A DNA stretch of 64,000 bases from contig NZ_KI421497.1 in NCBI RefSeq assembly GCF_000473085.1, positions 125,653 through 189,652 on the forward strand. Direction: 5' to 3'. The notes beneath the pieces are model-generated. The model was not told where the DNA came from. It did no database searches and saw only the letters and a list, made by a program, of their open reading frames with translations. Position 1 is the stretch's first letter. Each line of letters begins with the position of its first letter. Positions 53,348-62,540 of this stretch are shown in pieces. The DNA comes from Azorhizobium doebereinerae UFLA1-100. GTDB taxonomy: Bacteria; Pseudomonadota; Alphaproteobacteria; Rhizobiales; Xanthobacteraceae. A program made the translations under genes and the position numbers.

Positions 53348-53845
53348 TCAGGCCATGGCGTCGAGGTCCTCGTCGGACAAAGCGCCGGGCACGATGGTGA
53401 TGGGAATGGGGAAGGCGGCGGACGCGGCGCCGCCGAGGGCCGTGACCAGCGGCCCCGGCCCGTCGCGATTGAGGCCGGCGGCCAGCACCAGGATGGCGAT
53501 GTCGCGGTCCTCGGCGATCAGCGCCTGGAGCACCGCCACCTTGCCGCCCTCGCGGACCGCCGTCTCCGGCGTGACGCCGGCTACCTGCCGGGCGCGGGCC
53601 ACATAGGCGTCGAGCCGGCGGCGGGCCTCGTCGGTGGCTTCCGCCCGCATCAGGTCGGCGACGCCGAGCCATTGCTGGTGGGCGTCCTCCAGCTCCAGCA
53701 CCGCCAGCAGCACGAGGCCGCCGCGGGTGCGGGCGGCGCGGCGGGCGGCATAATAGACCGCCCGGTCGCATTCCGGCGTGTCGTCCACGATCACCAGGAA
53801 CTTGCGGTGGTGGCCGGGCTCGTGGCTCTGGCGTTTGAGGCTCAT
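53348..53845 (-). CDS. Universal stress protein (UspA) domain protein
   Basis: The 165-residue protein is a single UspA domain: KFLVIVDDTPECDRAVYYAARRA at the start, an ATP-type loop region near the end (VLAAGLNRDGPGPLVTAL) and the hydrophobic TIVPG finish. The G-2x-G-9x-G(S/T) ATP motif is only partly kept. It lies 73 bp before the four-domain signalling gene on the same strand, so the two may be co-transcribed. Confidence 0.85.
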   Translation of the reverse strand: MSLKRQSHEPGHHRKFLVIVDDTPECDRAVYYAARRAARTRGGLVLLAVLELEDAHQQWLGVADLMRAEATDEARRRLDAYVARARQVAGVTPETAVREGGKVAVLQALIAEDRDIAILVLAAGLNRDGPGPLVTALGGAASAAFPIPITIVPGALSDEDLDAMA

Positions 53846-53995
53846 CTGGCGTCTGCGGCTGGTGCGGGCCTGGGAGGGCAAATCAGGCGGCCGATGGTGC
53901 CATGGCCGGCCCCGCCGCGACACCGAAATTCCCATCCCGCTGCGGCCCGCGCGGATTTGCGCTACACCCTGCGGCGTCAGTCTTCCGGAGGCAGC

Positions 53996-54433
53996 ATGTC
54001 CGTACTCACCCTCGATCAGGCCCAGGCCATCGTCGCCGCGGCGCTGGAGAAGTCCCGCGCGCTCGCGCTCAGCCCGCTGGCCATCGCCGTGCTCGACGCC
54101 CGCGGCGCGCTGAAGGCGTTCGCCGCCCAGGACGGCACCAGCCTGAAGCGCGGCGAGATCGCGCTCGGCAAGGCCAAGGGCGCGCTGGCGCTGGGCGTCG
54201 GCTCGCGCGGGCTGTTCCGCCGCGCGCAGGACCAGCCTTTCTTCATCGCGGCGGCCACCTCGGCCATCGGCGGCGACCTCATCCCGGTGCCGGGCGGCGT
54301 GCTGATCCGCGACCGCGACCGCACCATCCTCGGCGTGGTGGGCATCTCCGGCGACACCTCGGACAATGACGAGGCCTGCGCGCTGGCCGGCATCGCCGCC
54401 ACCGGCTATGCCGCCGATCCCGGCCAGGACTGA
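53996..54433 (+). CDS. GlcG/HbpS-like heme-binding family protein (DUF336)
   Basis: The 145-residue protein matches the GlcG/HbpS family (SPLAIAVLDARGALKAF, PVPGGVLIRD, GVVGISGDTSDNDEACA). HbpS binds heme, but most members have no proven role. ATG 53996 follows a GGAGG site. Divergent from the UspA gene by 150 bp. Confidence 0.85.
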   Translation: MSVLTLDQAQAIVAAALEKSRALALSPLAIAVLDARGALKAFAAQDGTSLKRGEIALGKAKGALALGVGSRGLFRRAQDQPFFIAAATSAIGGDLIPVPGGVLIRDRDRTILGVVGISGDTSDNDEACALAGIAATGYAADPGQD

Positions 54434-54435
54434 AC

Positions 54436-54471
54436 GCAAAAAAGCCGCCACCGGCCGGGCCGGTGGCGGCT
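54436..54471 (-). terminator. Intrinsic terminator after nitroreductase
   Basis: On the minus strand, stem AGCCGCCACCGGC / CCGGTGGCGGCT is followed by TTTTTTGC. It separates the convergent GlcG-like and nitroreductase genes. Confidence 0.85.
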
Positions 54472-54492
54472 GAAGCGGGGCCGGCTGCGGGC

Positions 54493-55083
54493 TCAGACGA
54501 TCTTCGCGCCGTCCTCGAACGGCAGGCGCGGCAGGCGGTCGAACACCTTGGAATGATCGCCATGGCCGAGCGCGGCGATGAAGTTGGTCTTGATCTGGGT
54601 GCCGGCGAAGAATTCCTCGTCCACCTTGGCGGCGTTGAAGCCGGACATGGGGCCGACGTCGAGCCCGACCGCGCGGGCGGCGAGGATCAGATAGGCGCCC
54701 TGCAGCGAGGAATTGCGGAAGGCGTGCGGCTCCACCATGCCCGGGTTCTTGGTGAACAGGTCCTTGAAGCCGGGATTGTGCGGGAACAGCTGCGGGATCT
54801 TCTCGTAGAACTCCAGGTCGTAGCCGACGAGGGCGATGACCGGGGCGGCGAGCGCCTTCTGGTTGCCTTCCGACAGCGCCGGCTTCAGCCGCGCCTTGGC
54901 CTCCTCCGAGCGCACGAACACGAGGCGCGCCGGCTGGGTGTTGGCCGAGGTCGGGCCGTGGATATAGAGCTCGTACAGCTCCTTCAGCTCGGCGTCGCTC
55001 ACCGGGGCGCTGGTCCAGCCATTCTGCGAGCGGGCTTTCAGGAACAGCAGGTCCAGGGCGGCCTGGTCGATCTTGTAAGACAT
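54493..55083 (-). CDS. Nitroreductase family protein (RutE/HadB-like)
   Basis: The 196-residue FMN protein fits the malonic semialdehyde reductase (RutE/YdfN-like) subgroup: the GPTSANTQPARLVFVRS flavin segment, AVGLDVGPMSGF, and a short C-terminal GHGDHSK. Length matches. Substrate unproven. ATG 55083 is chosen over one at 55224 because homology starts there (MSYKIDQ). A palindromic operator-like element lies about 150 bp upstream. Confidence 0.85.
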   Translation of the reverse strand: MSYKIDQAALDLLFLKARSQNGWTSAPVSDAELKELYELYIHGPTSANTQPARLVFVRSEEAKARLKPALSEGNQKALAAPVIALVGYDLEFYEKIPQLFPHNPGFKDLFTKNPGMVEPHAFRNSSLQGAYLILAARAVGLDVGPMSGFNAAKVDEEFFAGTQIKTNFIAALGHGDHSKVFDRLPRLPFEDGAKIV

Positions 55084-55387
55084 GGCAAGTAAACCTCTGG
55101 GTAAAGCTTTGAGGTAAGTTCCCTTGGGAAAGGCAACCTGAAGGAGGGACGGCGGGCGCGCCGCTGCGTTGCACTTAAGCCGGCGGGAATTTTCAGCAAG
55201 GTGCCGCGGTGTGCTGCGATGCAAAAGCTACTTGCATTCCTGCAAAGTGATAGAGGGTTTCCTTTAGGTGACCTTGCGCGCACGGCCCCTCCATCACCGG
55301 GATCGATGGCCGGGCTACGGTAATTGATGAGCGCCGGCGGCCGAAGCGGGCTATGGTCATGCTTTCCCGTCCGTGCCGAAGAGTCCC
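55084..55387. other. Divergent promoter region, 304 bp, nitroreductase / aminotransferase
   Basis: No gene. It holds a palindromic element at 55219-55245 and serves the divergent nitroreductase and aminotransferase genes. Confidence 0.5.
55219..55245. promoter_or_regulatory. Operator-like overlapping palindromes
   Basis: ATGCAA, 7 bases, TTGCAT makes one perfect inverted repeat, and TTGCA, 4 bases, TGCAA makes a second that shares its right arm. Such a pattern is typical of a dimeric repressor site. The regulator is unknown, and no regulator gene is adjacent. Confidence 0.4.
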
Positions 55388-56644
55388 ATGATTCCTGCCT
55401 CGCGCCTTGCGTCCGTGCCCGCCGCTCCCGCCGCCGATGCCGCCGCCACTCCCGCCCTTGCCGCCTCCGACGACCGCCTCCTGCGGGAGGTGAACGCCCA
55501 TGCCGCCGCCTTGCCGCAGAGCGGCATCGTCGAGGTGGTCAATTACGGCCGCACCCGCGAGGGCATGATCCCGCTGTGGGTCGGCGAGGGCGACCTGCCG
55601 ACGCCGGCCTTCATCTGCGAGGCGGCGGCCGAGGCCCTGCACGGCGGCCAGACCTTCTACACCTGGCAGCGCGGCATTCCCGAGCTGCGCGCCGCCATCG
55701 CCCGCTACATGGCGAAGCTCTACGCCATCCCGGAGACGCCGGAGCGCTTCTTCGTCTGCGGCTCGGGCATGCAGGCCATCAACATCGCCTTCTCCATCGC
55801 GCTGGCGGCGGGCGACGAGGTGATCATCCCCACCCCGGCCTGGCCGAACGCGGCGGCGGCGGCGATGACGCGCGGCGCCAAGCCGGTGTTCGTGCCCTTC
55901 GCCTACGGGCCGGACGGCTTCTCGCTGGATTTCGAGCGCATCGCGGCGGCCATCACCCCGCGCACCCGCGCCATCTTCATCAACACCCCGGCCAATCCCA
56001 CCGGCTTCGTGGCCAGCCTCGACGACCTAAAGGTCCTGCTGGACCTCGCCCGGTCGCGCGGGCTGTGGATCGTGGCGGACGAGATCTACGGCCGCTTCTA
56101 TTACGGCCCAGAGGGCCGCGCGCCGTCGTTCCACGACATCATGGAACCGGACGACCACATTTTGTTCGTGCAGACCTTCTCGAAGAACTGGGCCATGACC
56201 GGCTGGCGCATCGGCTGGATCGAGGCGCCGCCCGCGCTCGGCCAGATCATCGAGAACCTGGTGCAGTTCTCCACCTCGGGCGTCGCCCCCTTCATGCAGC
56301 GCGGCGCCATCGCGGCGCTGGAGCAGGGCGAGCCCTTCGTCGCCGAGCAGATCGCCCGCGCCCGGCACGGCTGCGACCTCGTCGCCGATCCGCTGATCGC
56401 CACCGGCAAGGTGGACCTGGTGAAGCCGCACGGCGCCTTCTACCTGTTCATGTCCATCCCCGGGCAGGACGACGTGCGCAAGCTGGCCCTGCGCCTGGTG
56501 GACGAGGCCAATGTCGGCCTTGCGCCCGGCACCGCCTTCGGCCCCGGCGGCGAGCGCTTCCTGCGGCTGTGCTACGCCCGTGGCGAAGCCCAGCTCACCG
56601 AGGCGACGCGCCGCCTGGTGTCCTGGCTCACGCGCCAGCCCTGA
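55388..56644 (+). CDS. PLP-dependent aminotransferase (AspC fold type I)
   Basis: The 418-residue protein is a class I/II aminotransferase. An Ala/Pro leader of about 35 residues precedes the conserved part (WVGEGDLPTP). The PLP lysine is in TFSKNWAMTGWRIGW, the PLP-phosphate segment is INTPANPTGF and the alpha-carboxylate arginine is near RLCYARG. ATG 55388 is taken; a GTG lies 15 bp upstream. The amino donor is not predictable, and aspartate or aromatic types are both possible. Confidence 0.88.
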   Translation: MIPASRLASVPAAPAADAAATPALAASDDRLLREVNAHAAALPQSGIVEVVNYGRTREGMIPLWVGEGDLPTPAFICEAAAEALHGGQTFYTWQRGIPELRAAIARYMAKLYAIPETPERFFVCGSGMQAINIAFSIALAAGDEVIIPTPAWPNAAAAAMTRGAKPVFVPFAYGPDGFSLDFERIAAAITPRTRAIFINTPANPTGFVASLDDLKVLLDLARSRGLWIVADEIYGRFYYGPEGRAPSFHDIMEPDDHILFVQTFSKNWAMTGWRIGWIEAPPALGQIIENLVQFSTSGVAPFMQRGAIAALEQGEPFVAEQIARARHGCDLVADPLIATGKVDLVKPHGAFYLFMSIPGQDDVRKLALRLVDEANVGLAPGTAFGPGGERFLRLCYARGEAQLTEATRRLVSWLTRQP

Positions 56645-56648
56645 TCCG

Positions 56649-57716
56649 GTGCCGCGGTTCGCGCGTCCCGACCGGCGGGTGGTGAGCGCCACCGCCACCA
56701 CGCTCGCGCTCGGCGCGGCGGGGGGCGGGCTGTTCGCCGCCCTCGGCCTGCCGGCGCCGTGGATGTCCGGCGCGCTGGTCGCCACCACGCTGTGGGCGCT
56801 GGCGGGGCGGGCGCTGGCGGTGCCCGATCCGGTGCGCTGGATCACCTTCCTGGTGCTCGGCGCCTCCATGGGCGGCGCGCTGTCGCCTGAGGCCCTGGCG
56901 CAGGCCTCCGCCTGGCCGGTCAGCATGGGCTTCCTGGCGGTGAGCGTGGCGGCGGTGATCACCGGCGGGGTGCTGTACTTCCGCCGCGTGGCCGGCTGGG
57001 ACCTGCCGACCGCGCTCTATGCCTCCGCCCCCGGCGCGCTCTCGGCGGTGATCGCCATGGCCGAGACCACCCCCGCCGACATGCGCAAGGTGGCCTTTTC
57101 GCAGGGCCTGCGGCTGTTCCTGCTGGTGGCGGCGCTGCCCAACCTGCTCAACGCCGCCGGGCTTGATCCCGGCGTCGCCCCGGTGCCGCCCGCCGACGGG
57201 CCGCTCCTGGGCGTCGCCCTGCTGCTGCTGGCGAGCGCGGCGACGGGCGGGGTGTTCGTGCTGCTGAAGGTGCCCGGCGGCCTGCTGCTCGGCGCCATGG
57301 CCGGCAGCGCGGGGCTGCACCTGTCGGGCCTCACCGACGCGCATGTGCCGGCGCTGGTCCTGGTGCCGGCCTTCGTGGTGCTGGGCGCCACGGTGGGCGT
57401 GCGCTTCGAGGGCACGCGCCTCACCACGCTGAAGGAGAGCTTCCTCGCATCGCTCGGCGGCTTCGCGGTGGCCATGGGCATCTCCATGGCCTTCGCCGTG
57501 CTGGCCGCCGCCGTCACCGGTGAGGATACCGGCAAGATGGTCACCGCCTTTGCCCCCGGCGCGCTGGAGACCATGACCGCGCTCGGCTTCGCGCTCGGCT
57601 ACGACCCGGCCTTCATGAGCGCGCACCATCTGTTCCGCTTCGTCGGCCTGTCGATCGCGCTGCCGCTGTCCGCCCATCTGCTGTTCACCCTCTCGGGCGC
57701 CAACCGCGCCGAGTGA
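56649..57716 (+). CDS. AbrB-family membrane protein (PF05145-like)
   Basis: The 355-residue protein is mostly hydrophobic, with about nine to eleven helices and repeated halves (LVLGASMGGALSPEAL and LVLVPAFVVLGATVGVRF), which fits the AbrB/ammonia monooxygenase-named permease family. It has no DNA-binding domain; the name is historic. Real function is unknown, probably transport. The start is GTG 56649, only 4 bp after the aminotransferase stop, so the two form an operon. Confidence 0.8.
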   Translation: MPRFARPDRRVVSATATTLALGAAGGGLFAALGLPAPWMSGALVATTLWALAGRALAVPDPVRWITFLVLGASMGGALSPEALAQASAWPVSMGFLAVSVAAVITGGVLYFRRVAGWDLPTALYASAPGALSAVIAMAETTPADMRKVAFSQGLRLFLLVAALPNLLNAAGLDPGVAPVPPADGPLLGVALLLLASAATGGVFVLLKVPGGLLLGAMAGSAGLHLSGLTDAHVPALVLVPAFVVLGATVGVRFEGTRLTTLKESFLASLGGFAVAMGISMAFAVLAAAVTGEDTGKMVTAFAPGALETMTALGFALGYDPAFMSAHHLFRFVGLSIALPLSAHLLFTLSGANRAE

Positions 57717-57908
57717 GCGCAGGCGGCCTCTCTCAAGCATTTGTGTTTCGCGCCCGGCTTGCCAGCGCGGGCCCCCGCACCGCACATGCTGCGCTGCGGC
57801 GAAGCTTGAATCGGTGTCCGGTTGACGCAGCGGACATCCGGTGGGCTCAATCCATGCGCGGCATCGCCGTCCGTGACCCTGTGCGTCCCCGACCCCCGAA
57901 AGAAGGTG

Positions 57909-58322
57909 ATGACAATGCAACGTCTGGACGATCTGGCGCTTCTCGTCGGCCGGCTGCTGGTAGCCGCTCTGTTCCTGCCCTCCGGCGTCAGCAAGGCGAT
58001 GAACATCGCCGGCATCACCGGCATGCTGGCCTCCAAGGGCGTGCCGTTCCCGGCCGTGATGGGCATTCTCGCCACCGCGGTGGAACTGGGCGGGCCGGTC
58101 CTGCTGATCCTCGGCGTGCTCCCGCGCCTCACCGCCTTCGTGGTCGGCGGCTTCACCCTGGTGGCGGCGCTGCTGGCGCATAATTTCTGGGAGGTCACCG
58201 ACGCGGCGGCCCGCGCGGCGCAGCAGATCCAGTTCATGAAGAACCTGGCCATCGTCGGCGGCCTGATGTTCTATTTCGTCTCCGGCCCCGGCCGCTTCTC
58301 GCTCGGCGGCGGCCGGCGCTGA
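57909..58322 (+). CDS. DoxX family membrane protein
   Basis: The 137-residue protein has four hydrophobic helices and the family segments VGRLLVAALFLPSGVSKAM and ELGGPVLLILG. DoxX-type proteins are often linked to redox stress or thiol oxidation, but the role is not proven. ATG 57909 follows AAGGTG. It is separated by 192 bp from the AbrB-like gene. Confidence 0.85.
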   Translation: MTMQRLDDLALLVGRLLVAALFLPSGVSKAMNIAGITGMLASKGVPFPAVMGILATAVELGGPVLLILGVLPRLTAFVVGGFTLVAALLAHNFWEVTDAAARAAQQIQFMKNLAIVGGLMFYFVSGPGRFSLGGGRR

Positions 58323-58407
58323 GGCTTCAGGCGCCGAGGCTCCGGCCCGCAAGGTGAACGGCCCGTCCCTGGAGGGCGGGTCTATCCAAGTGTGAGAGGG
58401 CGATTCA

Positions 58408-58434
58408 CCGATCAGATTGATTCAATCTGATCGG
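58408..58434. repeat. Perfect 27-bp palindrome in convergent gap
   Basis: Arms CCGATCAGATTGA and TCAATCTGATCGG are complementary over 13 bases around a single central T. No T-run follows, so it is more likely a protein site or a bidirectional hairpin terminator than a classic one. It lies between DoxX and the convergent YgjP-type gene. Confidence 0.85.
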
Positions 58435-58442
58435 ATCGCGCC

Positions 58443-59213
58443 CTACTCCACCCCGTAGCGGTGCAGGCCGGCGCCGTTCTGGCGCAGCCACGCCTCCGCC
58501 GCCCGCCGCTCGGGGTAGATGCTCTCCACCAGCCGCCAGTAGCGGGCGGAATGGTTCATCTCCAGCCGGTGGCAGACCTCGTGCGCGGCGAGATAATCCA
58601 GCACCCACGCGGGCGCCAGGATCAGCCGCCAGGAATAGGACAGGTCGCCGTCCGCCGAGCAGGAGCCCCAGCGGCTCGCGGTGTCGCGCAGTGTGATGCG
58701 GCCGATCTCCACCTTCAGCGCGGCGGCATGGCGCCGGCTCGCCTCGGTGAACTCCGCCCGCGCCAGCCGCTTGAGATAGTCGCCCACCCGGCGGGCCATG
58801 TGCGGCGCATCGCCGGCGACGCACAGCAGCATCGCGCCGTCCTCCTCCGCCGTCCACACCGTGCCGCGCGCCTGCGGCAGGTGGCGGATGGTGTGCGGCA
58901 CGCCGCGCACCGGCAGCACCGCGCCGTCCACGAACGGCACGCCTTCCGGCAGGCGGCCGAGGCGCACCCGCACCCATTCGCGGTGCCGCTCGACGAAGGT
59001 GGCGGCGGCGGAATAGGAGACGTGCGGCGGGGCGGTGAGGGTGACGTCGCGGGAGGCGGCCCGCACCCGCAGCGTCAGGCGCTGGGCGGCGGGATGGCGG
59101 CGGATCTCGACCTTGAGCGTCTCGGCGTCGAGCGCAAGCTCCACCCACTCGGGGCCGCGGGGCGGCCGAGGCGGCGGGGGAGCGGAAGGTTTGTCCCGGC
59201 GGCGGAAGAGCAT
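58443..59213 (-). CDS. YgjP-like metal-dependent hydrolase (M48-type, DUF45)
   Basis: The 256-residue protein has the zinc motif HEVCH, preceded by WVLDYLAAHEVCHRLEMNHS, with a third ligand in NHSARYW. The motif WGSCSADGDLSYSWRLILAP is the YgjP/SprT-like signature. No membrane segment, so it is cytoplasmic. Substrate unknown. The start ATG 59213 is chosen from the match with the family; the upstream frame continues but is not homologous. Confidence 0.85.
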   Translation of the reverse strand: MLFRRRDKPSAPPPPRPPRGPEWVELALDAETLKVEIRRHPAAQRLTLRVRAASRDVTLTAPPHVSYSAAATFVERHREWVRVRLGRLPEGVPFVDGAVLPVRGVPHTIRHLPQARGTVWTAEEDGAMLLCVAGDAPHMARRVGDYLKRLARAEFTEASRRHAAALKVEIGRITLRDTASRWGSCSADGDLSYSWRLILAPAWVLDYLAAHEVCHRLEMNHSARYWRLVESIYPERRAAEAWLRQNGAGLHRYGVE

Positions 59214-59502
59214 GGACCCGGCGACCCGCCCCGGACCGTCGCGCGCAGACGGACAGGGCCATGGAGGTTCACGACGGAACCGGCCGCCCCCAAGCTGGCT
59301 GCGGGCGGGTCCGGCTCGGCAGATTCGAACCTGATCTTGGTCGGATTCGTCGCGCCCCGCCACTCACAAAGTGCGTGCGGGCTCCGCCCGACGGGGAGCC
59401 GCCACGGGCCGGTGGCGGCGCTCGCGGCGGGCACGTGCCGCTAACGCTCTGAGGGCACATGCTTTACCGCGCGGCCGGCCGGACCGGCCGCGCGGATACG
59501 CT

Positions 59503-60861
59503 TCAGCGTGCGTGCAGCAGCGTCACGTTGTCGGCCTCGGCCCCCTCCACCGTGGCGCGCGGGCGCTCCTGGGACAGGATGAAGTCGGCGATGCGCGGCT
59601 GGATCTCCGAGCGGAAGCGCGAGCCGTTGAACACGCCGTAATGGCCGACGCCGGGCTGGAGGTAATGGGCGCGCTTCGCCTCGGGAATGTGCGGGCACAA
59701 TGTGTGGGCGGCGCGGGTCTGGCCGACGCCGGAGATGTCGTCCTTCTCGCCTTCCACCGTCATCAGCGCGCAGCGGCGCACCGCCTGGGTGCGCACCGGC
59801 ATGCCGCGATGCAGCATGCTGCCGGCGGGCAAGGCGTGGGTGATGAAGACGCTCTCCACGGTCTCCAAATAGAAGCGCGCGTCGAGGTCCATTACCGCGA
59901 GGTATTCGTCATAGAATTCGCGGTGCTTCTCGGCGCTGTCGCCATCGCCCTCCACCAGGTGGCGGAACAGGTCGGTGTGCGCCTTCACGTGCCGGTCCAG
60001 GTTCATGCTCATGAAGCCGGTCAATTGCAGGAAGCCGGGATAGACGTGGCGCAGCGCGCCGTCGTGCGGCCAGGGCACCTGGGTGATGACGTTGCGGCGG
60101 AAGAAGTCGATGCCCTTGTCCTTGGCGAGAGCGTTCACCGCGGTGGGCGCCTCGCGGGTATCGATGGGGCCGCCCATGAGGATCATGGATTTCGGCACAT
60201 AGGGGTCGTCTTCGGCCTCCATGCGCGAGATCGCCATCAGCACCGGCACCGCCGGCTGGCAGACGGCGAGCACATGGCAGTCGCCGCCGAGGCGATGGAA
60301 GATGGAGATCAGGTAGTCGACGTAATCGTCGAGGCCGAAGGTGCCCTCGGTGAGCGGCACCGACTTGGCGTCCAGCCAGTCGGTCACATAGACGTCGTGG
60401 GTGGGCAGGAAGGCTTCCACGGTGCCGCGCAGCAGCGTGGCATGGTGGCCCGACATGGGGGCGACGACCACGAGGCGCGGCTGCGGCCGGCGCGGCGGAT
60501 GCTCGAAGGCGCGTTCGAAATGCAGCAGGCGGCAGAACGGGCGCGACCACACCGCATTGATGTGCACCGGCACGCGCGTGCCGCCCACCAGCGTGTCGGT
60601 AATGCCCCAGTCCGGCTTGGCGTAGCGCCGCGTGGTGCGCTCGAACAATTCCAGCGCCGCCGCCATCGACTTGCCCATGGTGGTGTGGGACACCGGGTTC
60701 ATGGGGTTCTTGAACAGCAGGCGGCTGGCATCGGCCATGGCCCGCGACGGATTGAGCGCGGCGTGGCTCAGTTCGTACATCCAGTACAGCGGCGAGGACT
60801 GAAGCGGGAGGGCGTCGTCCTGCTGCCGCACAGGCCCGACGAATTCTCCGATGGCGGCCAT
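59503..60861 (-). CDS. phaZ: Intracellular polyhydroxyalkanoate depolymerase
   Basis: The 452-residue protein matches intracellular PHA depolymerases (PhaZ1 type). Its catalytic cysteine sits in the lipase-box-like AVCQPAVPVL, and the family segments SPLYWMYELSHAALNP, VVVAPMSGHHATLLRGT and the C-terminal GHYGVFNG with the catalytic histidine are present. ATG 60861 follows AGGAAA; a much longer frame upstream is not used. It breaks down stored PHB, linking to the hbdA/etf genes. It is divergent from regB. Confidence 0.92.
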   Translation of the reverse strand: MAAIGEFVGPVRQQDDALPLQSSPLYWMYELSHAALNPSRAMADASRLLFKNPMNPVSHTTMGKSMAAALELFERTTRRYAKPDWGITDTLVGGTRVPVHINAVWSRPFCRLLHFERAFEHPPRRPQPRLVVVAPMSGHHATLLRGTVEAFLPTHDVYVTDWLDAKSVPLTEGTFGLDDYVDYLISIFHRLGGDCHVLAVCQPAVPVLMAISRMEAEDDPYVPKSMILMGGPIDTREAPTAVNALAKDKGIDFFRRNVITQVPWPHDGALRHVYPGFLQLTGFMSMNLDRHVKAHTDLFRHLVEGDGDSAEKHREFYDEYLAVMDLDARFYLETVESVFITHALPAGSMLHRGMPVRTQAVRRCALMTVEGEKDDISGVGQTRAAHTLCPHIPEAKRAHYLQPGVGHYGVFNGSRFRSEIQPRIADFILSQERPRATVEGAEADNVTLLHAR

Positions 60862-61124
60862 GAGGTTTCCTATCTGTTTTTCGCGCACCCTCCTGTCCGT
60901 GATGCGGCACATGCCGTGCCCATCCCTCCGGTGCGCGCTTATTAACAGGGGGCTTGCGTCGCCTGGCTGCCTCGATCCGCAGCACCCTTGGCGAACCAGA
61001 CTCTGCCTGCTCTTGCGGGCAGTCAATTACGACGAAAGACGGCGCCTGTTATCAATAACATAGGAGCCGGCTTTGCTTGCCCGAGGCTGACGGTGCGGAA
61101 ATAAGAGGCAGAGAATCAGATCCA

Positions 61125-62483
61125 ATGCAGCATCCTTTCTCACCTTCCGGAAGGTCATTAGGACTTCGGCTCGACACGCTCATCCGCCTGCGATGGCTTG
61201 CGGTGGCGGGCCAGACTTTGGCCCTGGTGGTAGTCTACGTCCTGCTGGCCTTTCCGGTTCCCATCATCTGGTGTCTGGCGGTCGTCGCACTGTCCGTCGT
61301 GGTAAACGTGGTGTTGCGCCTGAAGTATCCCGGCGCCCGCCGGTTGCCGGATGTGGCCGCGGGACCTTTGCTTGCCTATGACGTCCTCCAGCTCACCGCG
61401 CTGCTCTATCTCACCGGCGGCCTGAGCAATCCGTTTGCTTTGCTTTATCTCGCCCCGGTGATGATCTCGGCCACGGCGCTGACCTGGCGCACCACCGTGC
61501 TGCTGGGGGCCTTCGCGGTGGCCTGCGCCGGCGCGGTCGGGCTGTGGCACTGGCCGCTGCCCTGGGCCGGCCCCGGCATGCCGCTGCTGCCGGATCTCTA
61601 TCTGTCCGGCACCTGGGTGGCGCTGTCGGTCTCGGTCGGCTTCATCGGCCTGCATTCCTGGCGGGTGGCGGAGGAGGCGCGGGAACTGGCCGACGCGCTC
61701 GCCGCCACCGAGCTGGTGCTGGCCCGCGAGCAGCACCTGTCCCAGCTCGACGGCCTCGCCGCCGCCGCCGCCCACGAGCTGGGCACGCCGCTCGCCACCA
61801 TCGCCTTGGTGGTGAAGGAGCTGGAGCATTCCACCAAGCCCACCGATCCCCACGCGGAGGACGTGGCGCTGCTGCGCGACCAGGTGAAGCGCTGCCGCGA
61901 CATCCTCCAGAAGCTCACCTCGCTCGGCTCGGGCGATGCCCCGTTCGACCGCATGCCGCTGTCGCTGCTGATCGAGGAGGTGGTGGAGCCGCACCGCGAC
62001 TTCGGCGTCGAGATCGCCGTGGCGCTGCCGGAGGACCGGACCGGCGAGCCGGTGCTCGACCGCAATCCCGGCCTGATCTACGGCCTCGGCAATCTGGTGG
62101 AGAATGCGGTCGATTTCGCTGGCCACCGGGTGGAGATCACCGCTCGCTGGACCCAGGCGAAGATGGAACTGGTGGTGCGCGACGACGGGCCGGGCTTCGC
62201 GCCGGAGGTCAGCGACCGCATCGGCCTGCCCTATGTGACCAGCCGCGCCCGCAATCCGGCCGACGCCGACGCGGATGGCGAGAGCGGGCTGGGGCTCGGC
62301 TTCTTCATCGCCAAGACGCTGCTGGAGCGCACCGGGGCCACCCTGGTGGTGAAGAACCGGCCCGCCCCCGCGCGCGGCGCGGAGGTGCGCATCTCCTGGC
62401 CGCGCAGCGCGCTCGACGGGAAAGAGAAGGATCTTGCGTCAAATCAACGCATCGCGTCCCATGAGCCGGGTAAAGGGGCGTAA
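61125..62483 (+). CDS. regB: Redox-sensing histidine kinase RegB (PrrB/ActS)
   Basis: The 452-residue inner-membrane kinase has six N-terminal helices, a quinone-binding GGLSNPF at residues 98-104, the phospho-histidine H217 in AAAAAHELGTPLATI, a redox cysteine at residue 257 in VKRCRDIL and a C-terminal HATPase (GLGNLVENAVDFAG, DDGPGF, GLGLGFFIAK). It phosphorylates RegA, the next gene, in answer to quinone pool redox state. The arrangement and residues closely match Rhodobacter-type RegB. ATG 61125 chosen. Confidence 0.96.
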   Translation: MQHPFSPSGRSLGLRLDTLIRLRWLAVAGQTLALVVVYVLLAFPVPIIWCLAVVALSVVVNVVLRLKYPGARRLPDVAAGPLLAYDVLQLTALLYLTGGLSNPFALLYLAPVMISATALTWRTTVLLGAFAVACAGAVGLWHWPLPWAGPGMPLLPDLYLSGTWVALSVSVGFIGLHSWRVAEEARELADALAATELVLAREQHLSQLDGLAAAAAHELGTPLATIALVVKELEHSTKPTDPHAEDVALLRDQVKRCRDILQKLTSLGSGDAPFDRMPLSLLIEEVVEPHRDFGVEIAVALPEDRTGEPVLDRNPGLIYGLGNLVENAVDFAGHRVEITARWTQAKMELVVRDDGPGFAPEVSDRIGLPYVTSRARNPADADADGESGLGLGFFIAKTLLERTGATLVVKNRPAPARGAEVRISWPRSALDGKEKDLASNQRIASHEPGKGA

Positions 62484-62540
62484 AAGCCCCGCACCCCTGC
62501 GTACGCCCGGCTGTCGTCCGGCGCCCTTAGGAACAGAGCA

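Noticed and set aside
53348..55174. 608-aa minus-strand frame joining the UspA gene with sequence upstream
   Set aside because: The UspA domain starts at 53845; the upstream part lies antisense to the GlcG-like gene and out of phase with the nitroreductase.
59321..59336. GATTCGAACC-like T-loop, suggesting a minus-strand tRNA
   Set aside because: The five bases on either side do not pair as a T-stem, and no acceptor, D or anticodon arm of a tRNA could be built from the neighbouring bases.
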